DNA from: Marasmius tenuissimus
Lineage: Eukaryota; Basidiomycota; Agaricomycetes; Agaricales; Marasmiaceae
DNA length: 64,000 bases
NCBI GenBank assembly: GCA_029532415.1
Contig: JAQOTA010000047.1
Coordinates: forward strand, 1,798,001-1,862,000
Direction of reading: 5' to 3'
Shown here: one piece after another, positions 1-11,300 of the stretch
Layout: each line of letters opens with the position of its first letter
How positions within the stretch are numbered: the stretch's first letter is position 1
Position numbers and translations under genes: made by a program
Notes under the pieces: generated by a model
What the model was told of the DNA's origin: nothing
What the model saw: the letters and a program-made list of their open reading frames with translations, nothing else
Databases searched by the model: none

Positions 1-63
1 CGAGCTCTCTACCTGCGGGGTGAAGTTCACAATTGAGATTTGTGAATAAGATGAGGTTCGTTA

Positions 64-497
64 CAGCTGTTGTTGGAACTTAGGGCGGGAACGGCTTTTT
101 CCCGCGCGAGGGAGAAAAACAGTATTTGATTTTTAAGGCTTGTAAATTCGCACCGGGCAATGCGATTTTTGATTCGTTACATACAGAAAAGTCAGGGCTA
201 TTAGCTACCATAATTTTTGTACTATGTATCGTTGAGGAAGATGTTGCAGCCCAGAGGTCTGAAGAGTTTGGGCAGCATGAGAATCTCTCCTGAAAGGGTT
301 GCATACAATACTTGGGCAACCTCCCCCACAGCGGTCGACACAAAAATTATACCATGAGATAGCCCTGATTTTTCTGCTTTCAGCGGTGTAGAAAACATGG
401 TCCTCACCGAAGAGTGGCGAGCTCTAAAAATCAAGAATGGTCCTCATCACTCATGCGGGAAAAAACCCGTTCCCGCCCTAAGTTCCGACAACAGTTG
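64..497. mobile_element. Foldback/MITE-like element with long inverted arms
   Basis: The two halves are inverted copies of each other. The left arm begins with CAGCTGTTGTTGGAACTTAG and the right end, read on the other strand, gives CAACTGTTGTCGGAACTTAG. Matching continues inward for most of each half, including GGGCGGGAACGG and the stretch CAGGGCTAT...CATAATTTTTGT. There is no coding region. No convincing target-site duplication is visible, so the superfamily is not assigned. Ends are approximate to a few bases. Confidence 0.7.
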
Positions 498-2254
498 CAA
501 ACCCACGTACATTTCTGCCTTCATTCATCATTTACCCTATAAATTGTTCAATTTTAGTGTGGTGCTCAATACCCAATTTCACGTTGTTTAAACACTGAAA
601 GCTGATGTTCAGTCCACTTTGGAGTGACTGTCAGGGTGTTCTGTTCTCCCAGTGTCATGACGATGTGTTGAAGGCAGTTTTATACAATGCTTCCTGTATG
701 GTGAGTCTTTCCGGAGCACGTCATCCTGAGACAGCGGTGGCTCAAGTCACAGTTTTGATCACCGATGAGACAGACGGTATAGAGTCGTGTTTACTGTTAT
801 AGAGCCACCAAACATTTGGTACCAGTCGACTGAAACCCTGAAGCCTCAGGCCTCGGCGTAGTCACGGGGAGATCAACATGGTCCAGTATTTAGATTCCAA
901 CTTTATACAATGGAGATCCGGTCCCACCTAGGCATACTTTCATGGCTGCGGGCACTAATGAGGATTCTGATCGATGCCGAGTCGGCTGGACAAACACTAT
1001 ATTGATGAATGGGGCCAGCTGTTGCCGGCTCTTACGAGCTGAATCCAAGTAAGAAAAGAGATCGAGGCTCGTTGCCTCGGGAGTCAGGAGTCGGGTCTCA
1101 GTGACCTCGGGAGTTTGGGGCTCGATGCCTATGATGGGTCGCACCATACGATGCGGGACAGAGACGGGGGTTCCTCACAATCTATCATAGATTGTGAGTT
1201 GAGTGTAAAGGGAATAGAAGGTGACTTACTCACCGACGATTACCCTTGTGCAAACTCTCGTTTAGACCCAATCCAATATGGTTGTTCAGATGAATTTCCT
1301 TAGGATGGCTGGTGCGGCGCGCCGCACATCAAACGATCGGAGCGCCGTAGGCTACCTAATGCAAAAATTTAGAGAGAACTCAATTGCAATCTTTCATGAG
1401 TCATGACCGAGTCAGCCTGTCGGGAAAATGTCCATCTCTCCAATATCTAATGGTCCCGGCATGTCCAAGGTGTGATTTCCACGAATTTGTCATTTCACCG
1501 GGTATATGTATTGTCCGAGAGGTGGCCTTGGTTAGAACTTAGGCTCAACCTAACTTGTAATTTGTTGGCTGTAGATGGAGGGTTCTGAGGTGATCCTTTG
1601 CCTGAGTCATGTTTGCTCCGAAATTATGAAAAGATGTGAAAGAAAATAGTTTAGTGAAGGAGAGGGAAGCAACGAGGTAGGCCTGAGGGAAGAAAAGATG
1701 TTGAAGTGCCTAAGCAGCGCTGACGCTCATACCTCCCATCAATCTTGACTTGGAGATCAGACACCTGGCTAACTCTTTTTGACTGGGTACTGCGACTGGG
1801 GCAACGGAGTTTGAATCATGTGAGCTAGACTGTTCAACATTGCCTTTTCCCAGTGGCCAGCAAGAGCTACCGTAACACTGTATAGCTAACATCATGTAGG
1901 TCTACAAGCTTTTCACAACAAAAGGCGGGCTGAAGTGAATAACTGGGGCAGACAGATTGGCAAAGCCCTGGGGAGGTTGGTGTTGTGTGATTTATTTTTT
2001 ATCTTTTCAATGTTCTGCGGCATATAGAATCCTCATGGTGTGCTCACATGCACATATATGCTCCCATATTAAACTTCAGATTCAGCTGTCATTAATTTGA
2101 TGTGCATCTTCAAATTCAGTGCTTGTAGAAAGGCCGCTCACATTCATGCACCGAGTTCGAGCTTCGAGTCTACCTGTCATGTCCAACCTCGAATTTGAAC
2201 CTCCAGAGAACCGGAGTTGAGAGAATAAGACCCGCCGGTCACCCCTCAACCTGG
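498..2254. other. No gene recognised
   Basis: Only short open frames (under 90 codons) on both strands without recognisable domains, introns or start context. I see nothing I can name. The last part lies just upstream of the GH76-like pseudogene and may contain its former promoter. Confidence 0.4.
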
Positions 2255-2392
2255 ATGGAGACAATTTCCATGCTCATACTTTTTGTGTTGTTATCATCCC
2301 TCCAATCTCAAGCACAGTTCACCCCAACGCCCCTTTGGGTATTGTACCTTTCGCGCAAGCCCTCTGGATGTAGTATTCTGACCAGAAACTAG

Positions 2393-2598
2393 TGATGTGC
2401 GGGCTTGAGCTTGAGCCCTGGTGAGCCCAAGCCGAGCCCGGGGCTTAAAAAGCCCAGCCCAGCCCTGGCAGAGGGCTTCGGGGGGCTCAGGGCTCGGGCT
2501 CAACATTTTATAAGCCCAAGCCCTAGGCTCAGGCCCTCTGAGATTGTTCACCGGCGAGCATTAAAATATACTTCACATATTGGCAGGAACATAGAAAT
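2393..2598. mobile_element. GAGCC-rich small element, hAT-like (degenerate)
   Basis: Absent from the two paralogous copies of the host gene at this point, so it is an insertion. Starts TAGTGATGTGCGGG and is packed with GAGCC/GGCTC motifs in both orientations. The flanks CCAGAAAC and GCAGGAAC could be a decayed 8-bp target duplication (6 of 8 match). It resembles the better preserved elements at 25573-26189 and 45955-46178. Confidence 0.45.
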
Positions 2599-4079
2599 CA
2601 GATGTCGTACAGCCGCTGCAAGATCGTTTGGACGTTTCATTTATAGCATTGGTGGAAGGACCCAAGCAGGTTGTGGAAAGTACGTCGCAATGCATTTCGC
2701 TGTGTCCGTCTCATAGGCTCACGGTGTGTTGTCCTGTAAGTCGGTTCTGAGCAACGGGGCCATTTTCTAGAATCATCGACAGGCTATTCTCAATTTTACG
2801 CAGCCATGGCCAATTTCGAGCTCGCAAGTCATAATGCCACATTTTTAAACCTCGCATCCCAGTATTTCAACACTGCTAGGATGTCCAGGGCTGATGTTCT
2901 AGAACAATTTCCAAACGCCACCATACACGATGTATTGTGAGAAGTGTATCGAAGTTACAGCATAGTTGTTATGTGACCTCATGAACTTTAGAGACCACGG
3001 CTACGCAGCAATTCGTTGGTACAAGGCGCACGGCGACAATTCGTTTCTTCAAGTTGCACGCACGCAGTGGGATCTAGCATATCGGGCCACCATCTCTCCA
3101 GGCACCACGTCTCCGAACGGAGTCACGGCAGGAAAGGGCTTCCCCGTCCCGAAAAACTGCCAGGATTTCTATGGTAATATCTCATTTGAGGGAGCAACGT
3201 TCCGGGTGAGGAATCATCACACTCTGCTGCAAAATGCAAGATCATTGACTAGTATTTGTCAAAGAATGCATCGTCGGATGACGGATTTTTGAGTTCATAC
3301 GAAAGCGCGTGAGTTTAACCCCTTTACAAATGCCAATATAGCTCCGTCACTGAGATTCTTATATTATAGCTTGTTTTCGTTGTGAGTAATCACATTTCAA
3401 CCATGATTAAGTTGAGCCCCAGTATGATTTGAGACCCTGACATATGCCATCTTTGCAAGATTATCAGCCTTACTCGCCGAATCCGAACTCCACGTATTTC
3501 CAGACAGCTACACTCTCACTGGAATTTGTGCTGCGTGAGGCCCACAAAGATGAACAAACTCTGGGCCTTCCAGCACCAATAGGAAAAGCACAGTTGGAAG
3601 GCCAAGGCTGTGACCGAATTTCTCTCCTCAAAGGCGATTCGGTGACGGCTAGAGTTGGCGCCACTCTTGAAACAATGTCTATTCTGCATTCCATAAGTGG
3701 GAGTGAGGATTTGGGTGCAAAGTATGTTTTCACTAGCAATCCTCTATAAAGTGACGCCTAAGTAATATTTTGATTGATTAGACTACAGCAAACTATCGTG
3801 ACAACCTTGGACTCGTTAGGAAATGGATCATTATATCTCGGTTTCAGCCCCGGTGGCGTGCTTTTCAACAGGAACTCGACCAGTATGCTTGGACCACTTG
3901 TCATTACGGATGATGGTGACATGTATCTCCTGAGAGGCCTCGCGGAAGCATATAGACGGGGACAAGAAATACTACCGGTCGATCTGCGGAACAACATGAA
4001 GTTGGTTTTGGCAGTCCATGTGAGTGATATCACTCGCTGTGCTTGGTTCCGACCTATTCCTTACCTACTCAAAGTACTA

Positions 4080-4342
4080 CAGGCGGTGCGAAAATTGATG
4101 TCCCTTACTAATTTGGAAGTATCTCTGACGACAGTCAACTGGCCGTTCTGGTGAGGGTGATGTCTCAGAATGTCTAATGAGAGCCTATATAAGTTTTTTG
4201 GAGCACAGAGATTACAATTTGAAGGCTTTATGAGCAAAAATTTCCAAGGTGTACAAGGAGAAGGGGCCGGGAGGAGCTCCTGGCGCGCGCGTTTCGGAGC
4301 TATTTCCAAATTAGGAAGGGACATCAATTTTCGTACCGCCTG
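4080..4342. mobile_element. MITE with TA target site, inserted in GH76 copy 1
   Basis: Terminal inverted repeats of about 45 bases: left CAGGCGGTGCGAAAATTGAT and the right end on the opposite strand CAGGCGGTACGAAAATTGAT. Flanked on both sides by TA, as in Tc1/mariner-type insertions. The host reading frame stops before it and resumes (GDSNIYSRNWTGPP) after it. No coding capacity of its own. Confidence 0.75.
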
Positions 4343-5019
4343 TACGCTGTCCGGAAACTGGCACGCGTGGGAGATAGTAACATCTACAGTCGAAACTGGA
4401 CGGGCCCTCCGCCAACACAAGTCACTTTTGATTTGTATAATCAAGCTTCTACTGCCCAGATATTGGTCGATGGCATTACACTCCTTGGCTCCAACAGCAC
4501 TCTCTCGTCCAACCCGTCTCGTGCAGTTATTGCTGGAGCAACGGTGGGGTCCGCCGGATTTGCATCACTAGTAACATTTCTCGTCCTCTGGATCATACGC
4601 CATCGGCGCCACAGACATCAGACAGCCCGCCATCTGACGCCCCCGCCTCAGCTATTGAACCATTCGTTGCTACTACATCTCAAAGAAGAGCAGTCTCGGA
4701 CAAACATCCAGCGTCCGAAATACAGCCTCGTGTAGTAGTGCCGGAGGCACGTGTTGAACCTCTCAGGCGTCAGAATTCTGCACTCACAGGGGCAGCCTAT
4801 TTCCCAAATGATCGCCTGGGTATCGTTGGCCACTCCATTATTAGGTCACATTCTGCGAATATCACTCGCCACTCAGATCATGATCAGCCCGAGGCTCGGG
4901 ACATGGAGGTGGATCCTGCGTTTCCTGACATGGTTCGTGCGTTGTATGAACGACTTTGGCAACCCGGTCAGTCGGAGACTCCCCCTGATTATCGTAGCGA
5001 CACCGGAGAGCATCACTAG

Positions 5020-7221
5020 TTGTTCAAATATCTATAGTAGCTATTCGACACCTTCCACTTCTCAAATCTGGCCTATCAATGTATTTCCCCCTCCTTTTCA
5101 CACACAAAGAAACTTATTCCGTTGTACGTGTACACCCCAAACATGATATGAAATTCTGTGTCATCCTCCCATTAAATCGCCTTTTCAAAACATCGGACTA
5201 TAGCTTTGTGCTTGTGTCCGCCGAAGTATACCTATGAAATATCTGAGTGAGCATAAGAGACAACAAAGATTTTTGTATCAGCTTTACACCAGTTGATGTA
5301 TGCTGAACATGTGTATTGGCAACAGTTTTGATTAAGAGCTTCCTACGAGCACTGCAAACCTGATGATTCCAATTCAGGACTCGAATATAATGGTCGTCCC
5401 GGCGAAACGGTTGGGTATCGTCGACCATCTTCCGGCGCACGAGAGTAGAGTTGGAGTTGGGATATGGCGGAGAGAACTCGAACACGATAAATGGTATGTT
5501 TCGCACATTTCGTGAGCTGTGGATACAGAAACATAAAATCGGTGAGCGTAGATGGTGGTTCCGCCCATTCGGCAGATGTTTCAGACATTTTTCGTGTCTG
5601 ATGTGGCTTTGGAGATGTTTGATGTGGACTTGGAGGTGTTTGAGGTGGATTCGGAGATGTTGGGGGTGAACTCGGAGGTGTTTAAAGCAGGTTCACTGCC
5701 GCCCATACCTCTCCCCCTCGCTCAACTGTTCTTGATTTATTTATCTATATATCTGGTCTTCCCAGGTTGTGCCATTCTTTCCACCAAGGGTTGTAAGCAC
5801 GCATTTGCTTCCAGGTTATAAGAACATGGCCAGTGAACAAGTGTCAAGTGGCGTGCAAAATAACTCTGAGATTGCCACATACTCGTGGAATCAGACCGGA
5901 TGTTCACCGGCACCACTAGATGATACGGGGCTTTGTCAGCTACGGATACTAGTAGACGCCTGTCCAGATTGGTAGGGCGACTTTGACGACATAGGGCCAA
6001 CATTCCCAATGTGACCGACCAGAAATGACGAATTGACATCGGCGAGCTAAATGCAGCGGAATTCACTTCTATTGAACACCAGATCTATACTTGGGCTTGT
6101 ATATTGCATCTAGACTGTCGAGGATAGTCATTCCTGATTTACAAGTGGGTCTTGCGTGGTCACGAACTTCAGCTTGGACGGAAAACCTCCCAACCCCGGC
6201 TGACAGTCTACAGAGGGAACAGAATTTCCTTCCGAGAAGCCGATTTGGACTGCTGTTAATACGAGTAAAGAAATAACGTTTAGAATTTGACGAAAGATAA
6301 GGAAACAAACGGTGAATGAGAACCGACGACTGAGCAACATAATGAACATTATCGAGCGGATTTGTGAAGATTCAAAGATTGTGATATCTCAATTTCTGGT
6401 AACCCCTCACATTTGAATGTCAGGTAGCTCTTTAAGAGCCCTAGCAGCGTGCTATTCTCAATCAATCAACGCGGAGAGCTTGGATTTAGCGTACCTAGTA
6501 ACAAACCGAACGCCGCTTCCTCATATTTCCTGGGTCCTAAACTCGTGTGTTTGCCTGAAACCTGAATGGTGGTGTGACTAGGAAAGGGTCTCCTTTGTTC
6601 ATCAGAGATTTTGGCCTGTTAAAACTTTGCGTAGAGATCAAGCGTCGAGTTGAGCCTTCGAGCTTAACAACCCAGTTCATTGATAAACATCTCGATGTGC
6701 CGCTAATTCCAAGCCAAGGTGAAGCAGTAACCAGCTGTCGTTCGAGTTGAACATATTGATGATACATAGTATGTCTCGCTCTCCTTGATTCGATGACTTC
6801 AGGATTCAAAAGGTCATTAATTGGACAGCAATCGAGGGAGCTCGATATCTGATATGACGGTGGGTGTTGCAGTCTGAGAGAAGGGCAAAGAAAAGGCGCT
6901 GAGACATTTCACGTGGCTGACTCGGCTTATCCTGAACCCTGTGCCCCGGAACCTGGACCCACTAAACACGCCGTAGCCCTCTTCAAGAATCCTAAAAAAC
7001 CTGAAGACTAACGGGAGCATGCGACAAATCTCAGGCATTCAGATGACGTCGACGAGGCGTAAAAGTCACCGGCAAGACGCAAGAGTGAAACGAGTAGGTA
7101 AGGGATCGTCCTTTTATACACTTATACCTAAATCTTACGATGATGGCTTCGAGTAGGAAAAAGAATCACGCGGTATTTGGTGGCACGATTGGTCGAAGAG
7201 AGAGATGTGGAACAGTGGATT
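5020..7221. other. Intergenic, no gene recognised
   Basis: Holds a 21-bp minisatellite (5599-5682, listed separately) and scattered short frames on both strands with no recognisable domain. It separates GH76 copy 1 from the inverted E2 pseudogene. Nothing else is supported. Confidence 0.4.
5599..5682 (+). repeat. 21-bp tandem repeat, four units
   Basis: Four imperfect units of the form TGATGTGGACTTGGAGGTGTT stand head to tail. Because the unit is 21 bases it reads as a heptad in any frame; one plus-strand frame gives VALEMFD / VDLEVFE / VDSEMLG / VNSEVFK. The 89-codon frame carrying it has no other recognisable feature. Confidence 0.75.
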
Positions 7222-8017
7222 GTGCGAGGTGCAGTCTGATAAGGCGAGTGTGGAGATTACGTCGCCGTTTGATGGGGTTGTGAAGGAACTGTTGGTCAAA
7301 GAGGGAGAGGTTGCGAAAGCGAAAGTTGGAGAAGGATTATGCTTGATTGAGGTCGATGTGGAAGCTGCTGGGTCACAGGAGGCAGAGGAGACATGGTTGG
7401 ATGCGACACTGACGCCAGCGCCAGTACCGGAGACACAACCAGAAAGCCAGCCAGAGGACCCAACACCTATGACACCGAGAAAAAAGCACCCAATGGATCC
7501 TACATATACGCCTACGCCTGAGGCACCCTCCAGCTCTTCGTCAGCACCACGTATACCCGCAGAAAAGATTCTTGCAGCACCTTCAGTCGGTCACAAGGTG
7601 TTGGCCTATCGCTCGTAGCACCTGGCTCAGGGAGGGACGGACGCGTCGAGAAGAAGGATATCGAGGCTTTTCTTTCTGGTGCTACCTCCAAGTCTACCTC
7701 CACCACCACTACAAGTACAAGCACGAAAGTGGAAGAAGACGTCGTTGAATTAGGCCGCACACGCTATGGAATATGGAAAGCGATGGAGAAGAGCCTTGAG
7801 ATCGCTCATTTCGGCTACTCGATATCGTTGGATCTCACCACTCTCGACTCGGTGCTACCAATTCTAAACCGGGGCATCCCATCTCACTATCTACCTGCCT
7901 CATCCTCACCACCGTTGATGCTGGTCAACCCTGCCAGTGCTCACCCACCCCCCGACTCCACCCGATATTTCAGACGAGGTTAGGTACAAGAAGTTGACGT
8001 ACCCTGCCGTTCTTGTT
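7222..8017 (+). pseudogene. Branched-chain 2-oxoacid dehydrogenase E2, copy 1, 5' part (pseudogene)
   Basis: Matches the intact E2 at 19874-21511 from the lipoyl lysine motif (QSDKASVEITSPFDG) through the proline-rich linker, peripheral-subunit-binding region and the start of the catalytic domain (GRTRYGIWKAMEKSLEI). The mitochondrial presequence and first part of the lipoyl domain are absent. A short deletion after AAPSV shifts the frame, and a LINE interrupts the gene after CCTGCCGTTCTTGTT. The remainder continues at 16626. The copy lies in inverted orientation to the intact gene as one arm of a large inverted duplication. Confidence 0.9.
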
Positions 8018-8313
8018 TTTTTTTTTTTTTTTTTTTTGGAGGGACGTTTACTAGACCCGACGGCTTCCGTCCGGTGCCGCCTTGCGGGCCATTGTCGTTG
8101 TATGCGGGGATTACACCCACACGGATTTTAAGAGAGAAAAAAACCATAGGACCATAGACCATGCCGTACTTTACCATTGAAAGTAGCTTCCTCGGGGAAA
8201 TGCCATTACGCACAAAGTGTGGGGCTCGAGACCTCCTATTTGTTTTCACGAAAGTCTGACAGGGTTCAATCCCTGGCTCTTGCACCAGTTCGAGGAAACT
8301 TCTACTTTCATAC

Positions 8314-11300
8314 TTACCTGTGTCGTTCCCTCACCCCGGTGCGTTTCTCTAAGTCCGTCTCTATACCCACTAAAACCCCGACGTGCGAAACCCATTTCGC
8401 GTCTAGGTTCTCTCTGTTTCGGAGAATCTTCTTCCACGTGTTCTCCACAATGACTGCACTAATTGCTTTTTTCTCAAACCTTTTACTTGTCAGCCTTCTA
8501 TCTAGTTGCAGCCTGTCATTTAACATCCTCTCCCATCTGTTGACCACCTCGTTTTCCGCGAAGGGTCTGTTATCATTCTGTATGACCCTTTCACACCTCA
8601 TACGCCATATCAGGTACGCTGATTCTGCTATGAGAATTGTCCACAGCCTTGCATCCCCCTTCAGGTTCTTTCCCGCTTCTTCATCGATCACTTTTGCCAA
8701 TCCTGCTCCTAGAATTGTGCCCAGTCCTGGTCTTATCCACTGGGTTGTTTCTACTTTATCCCACAACCGTTATACCCGCTGCCATACTTCGTTCTGCCCC
8801 GCAGTTTCACACTCTGTTAGTATGTGCTGAAGTGAGTCAATCTTTTCAAAGCAGTGTTGGCAGTAGGCCCTCTCTCGGGCTTCCCCAGAGAAGGAGGTTC
8901 TCAGCCACTGTGTTCCGACCATGAATGCGTCATGTGCTGCTGTCCACAAGAATTGTCTTGTCTTCCTCATTAGCTCCCTTGATCTCATCGCCTTCCAGAT
9001 TTTCTCTTCTGTGGGCTGGAACCCGAAGACCTCTTCAATTTGTGCTTTAATCAGGTCTACTGATTTTCTCGTGCGTTCCCTAGCCGGCTTCTTCTTTGCT
9101 TTTAGTTCGCGTATCATCCGGTATGCTCTTGCCTGTGTCAGTGACATGAGTTTCATTCCTGTGAGTCTGAGCCTTTCGTCTATTTGGTATTTTATTTCTT
9201 CTGCGGGTAGGCTCTGCGCTCTCTCTGCTTCTTTCACTGCATAGAGACTCTGCGCAATGTCTTTCCTCTCTGACTTTTTGTTCAGGAAGCGTGTTGATGC
9301 CCGCTTTTTGCGTAGGGCTGCTAACACCCCTTTTAGGTGCTCTCGTTCCTTCACGTTTGGGAAATCTAGATCCTCCAGTTCTGCCCTCCTGGCTGATAGT
9401 GCGGAAATAGTCCAGCTCGATAAACCCTCTATCTCTAGTTCTACCTCTGGCGCTATCATTTCTGCCATCTTTGTTATTGCAATCAATTCCCCTGCCTGTC
9501 TTGATTGGTATGATTCCATAGCTGGGAGAGAGAATCTGACTAATGTGCCATCTTCAGGCTCGCTGTGTTTCACCACAGCTGCACTAGCCCTTGCTGTATT
9601 GCTCCCACTACTTGTTAGTTTTGTCCCGATTGTCAAGCGTATCCTGACTTCCATTCTGTGGTTCTCAGTGCCCTTCCAGTATGATGTGTCAGGGAGGGTA
9701 TTGGTTGTTGTTCCTGATGTGAAAACCCGGAAGATTTCTCTCGGGTTTTTGCCAGTTACCAGCCCCTGGTCAAAGGTTATCCAGTCGTCTTCGCCCTCAG
9801 CTTCCTCATGGTCCTTCGCAAAATCCTCTGGGAGGGTTGCTTGGGGGTTCCATTTTTCCGGAAGGGTATTTACCAGTTCTCGTGCTCTCTCTATGCACTT
9901 GTACGGATCTGTGCACCCGTGTTCTCGCCATAGTGTTTCACATTCCTCACAGCTACAGTCTGTCTTGCGGGTATGTTTTATGTTTAGTTCCATTTCTGCT
10001 ATGTCTAGTGCCTCTCCCGCTGTTTGTATTCTGTGATTGTTCCGTAGGCAGTGGCTCGCCATTGACCCGTTAATCAGTCTGATTTTGCTATCTGCTTCTC
10101 GATGGTACCAGATCGGTAGGTCTCTTATGGCACTTCGCCCAAAAGAGATCCCCTCTACTCTAATCCCGTACTTTTTTGCCAGGGTGTCTATTACTATCAG
10201 TTCCTCTGGTAGTTTTGAACCAGTTCCTATGTGAGGGGTCCATGATTGTAGCATGAAACTCAGTCACACATCTGGGTGGACTTTTTGCTGGTCCTTTGGT
10301 AAGTTCAGTGCATAAAGTGCATCCACTACTTTTGCCCACGTACATTGTTCTGGTCCCAAACTTAGGTAATCCTTGGCCCAAATCAAATCTATTGCCTCAT
10401 TTTTGGCCTCTATGTCAAGTAATTTTCTTCCTCCTTGACTTATATCGTCATATACCATGTCTTTGCTGATGGGGTTTCTATCTTTTTCATTCCAGAAGAA
10501 TTTCCAGACACGTTTCTCCAGTCGGTTCTTGATCTGTTTGGGCATTCCCTGTACCTTGGTCAAGTATTGGGTCATTCCCCCGATCACCATTTGCACAATG
10601 TGTGTCCGCCCTTCCATTGTAGGTGAGGTTCTGTTCCATCGTTTGAGAGTTTTATCTATTTTCTCAAGAGTTGGAGCCCAAATTGACTCCTGGTTTGTTT
10701 TGCTTCCAAACCAGGCCCCGAGTATACGCACCGCTTCCCCATCTGTCGGATATGGATTGAGTCCGGGATTTTCTCAATATCAATAGGGGTATCTTCAGTA
10801 TCTGAATTATTTCTCATTTGTGCACTCATGGCTGCTGTAGCATCCTCTACCAAATTTGTGTTGCTGTTCCTGCTTTCGCGGTTCAGTTCTGGGTGGCCAA
10901 CTCTGGATGTGTTTAGAACCCTGAGGGTCCCCATCTTTGTCCGGTGCTCTTGGCTCCCTATCGGGATTATTTCTGTCTTCTTGTCATTAAATTTTGCCCC
11001 TGAGGCACCACACCAGATTTCTTTTATCTTGTCCACCGTGCTCATCTTATCTGTTTCAGAGAGGAAAACTGTTGTGTCGTCCACAAAGAGGTTTGCTACT
11101 ATCTTCTCCTCGATACCCGGTATCTTTATCCCTTCTATTTCTGACTTTCTCAACATTGCCAACAAGGGCTCTATAGCCAGGTCAAATAGGAGGCAGGATA
11201 GAGGGTCCCCCTGCCTAACTCCTCTTACCACCCTGAATTTCTTACTTCTGTGGCCATTCCGGATGACACACGTCTCTGCCAATTCATATAGTGCTCTCAC

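Larger units (their letters stand above)
2255..5019 (+). pseudogene. GH76-like membrane-anchored glycoside hydrolase, copy 1 (pseudogene)
   Basis: Begins with a signal peptide (METISMLILFVLL...QAQ) and carries the same exon series as the paralogue at 53451-55767: an AMANFEL-type segment near 2805, an AAIRWYKAHGD segment at 3008, a 12-base micro-exon at 3370-3381, an RLSALLAE segment, YLLRGLAEAYRRG near 3940, a TM helix (residues like AVIAGATVGSAGFASLVTFLVLWII) and a cytoplasmic tail ending DYRSDTGEHH. The family belongs to the six-hairpin GH76 type, thought to act on alpha-1,6-mannan at the cell surface; that function is family inference. It is broken: a GAGCC-rich insertion in the first intron/exon region, an approximately 8-base loss after RLSALLAE, a TA-flanked MITE at 4080-4342 and a frame change between the TM helix and tail. 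The copy is unlikely to give a full product. Confidence 0.7.

Noticed and set aside
8195..8290. Possible tRNA or tRNA-derived sequence (GGGTTCAATCCC resembling a B box) in the 3' region of the LINE, plus strand
   Set aside because: The T-arm stem does not pair properly with a 7-base loop, no matching acceptor 5' strand (CAAGAGC) is present, and no A box is at the right distance.
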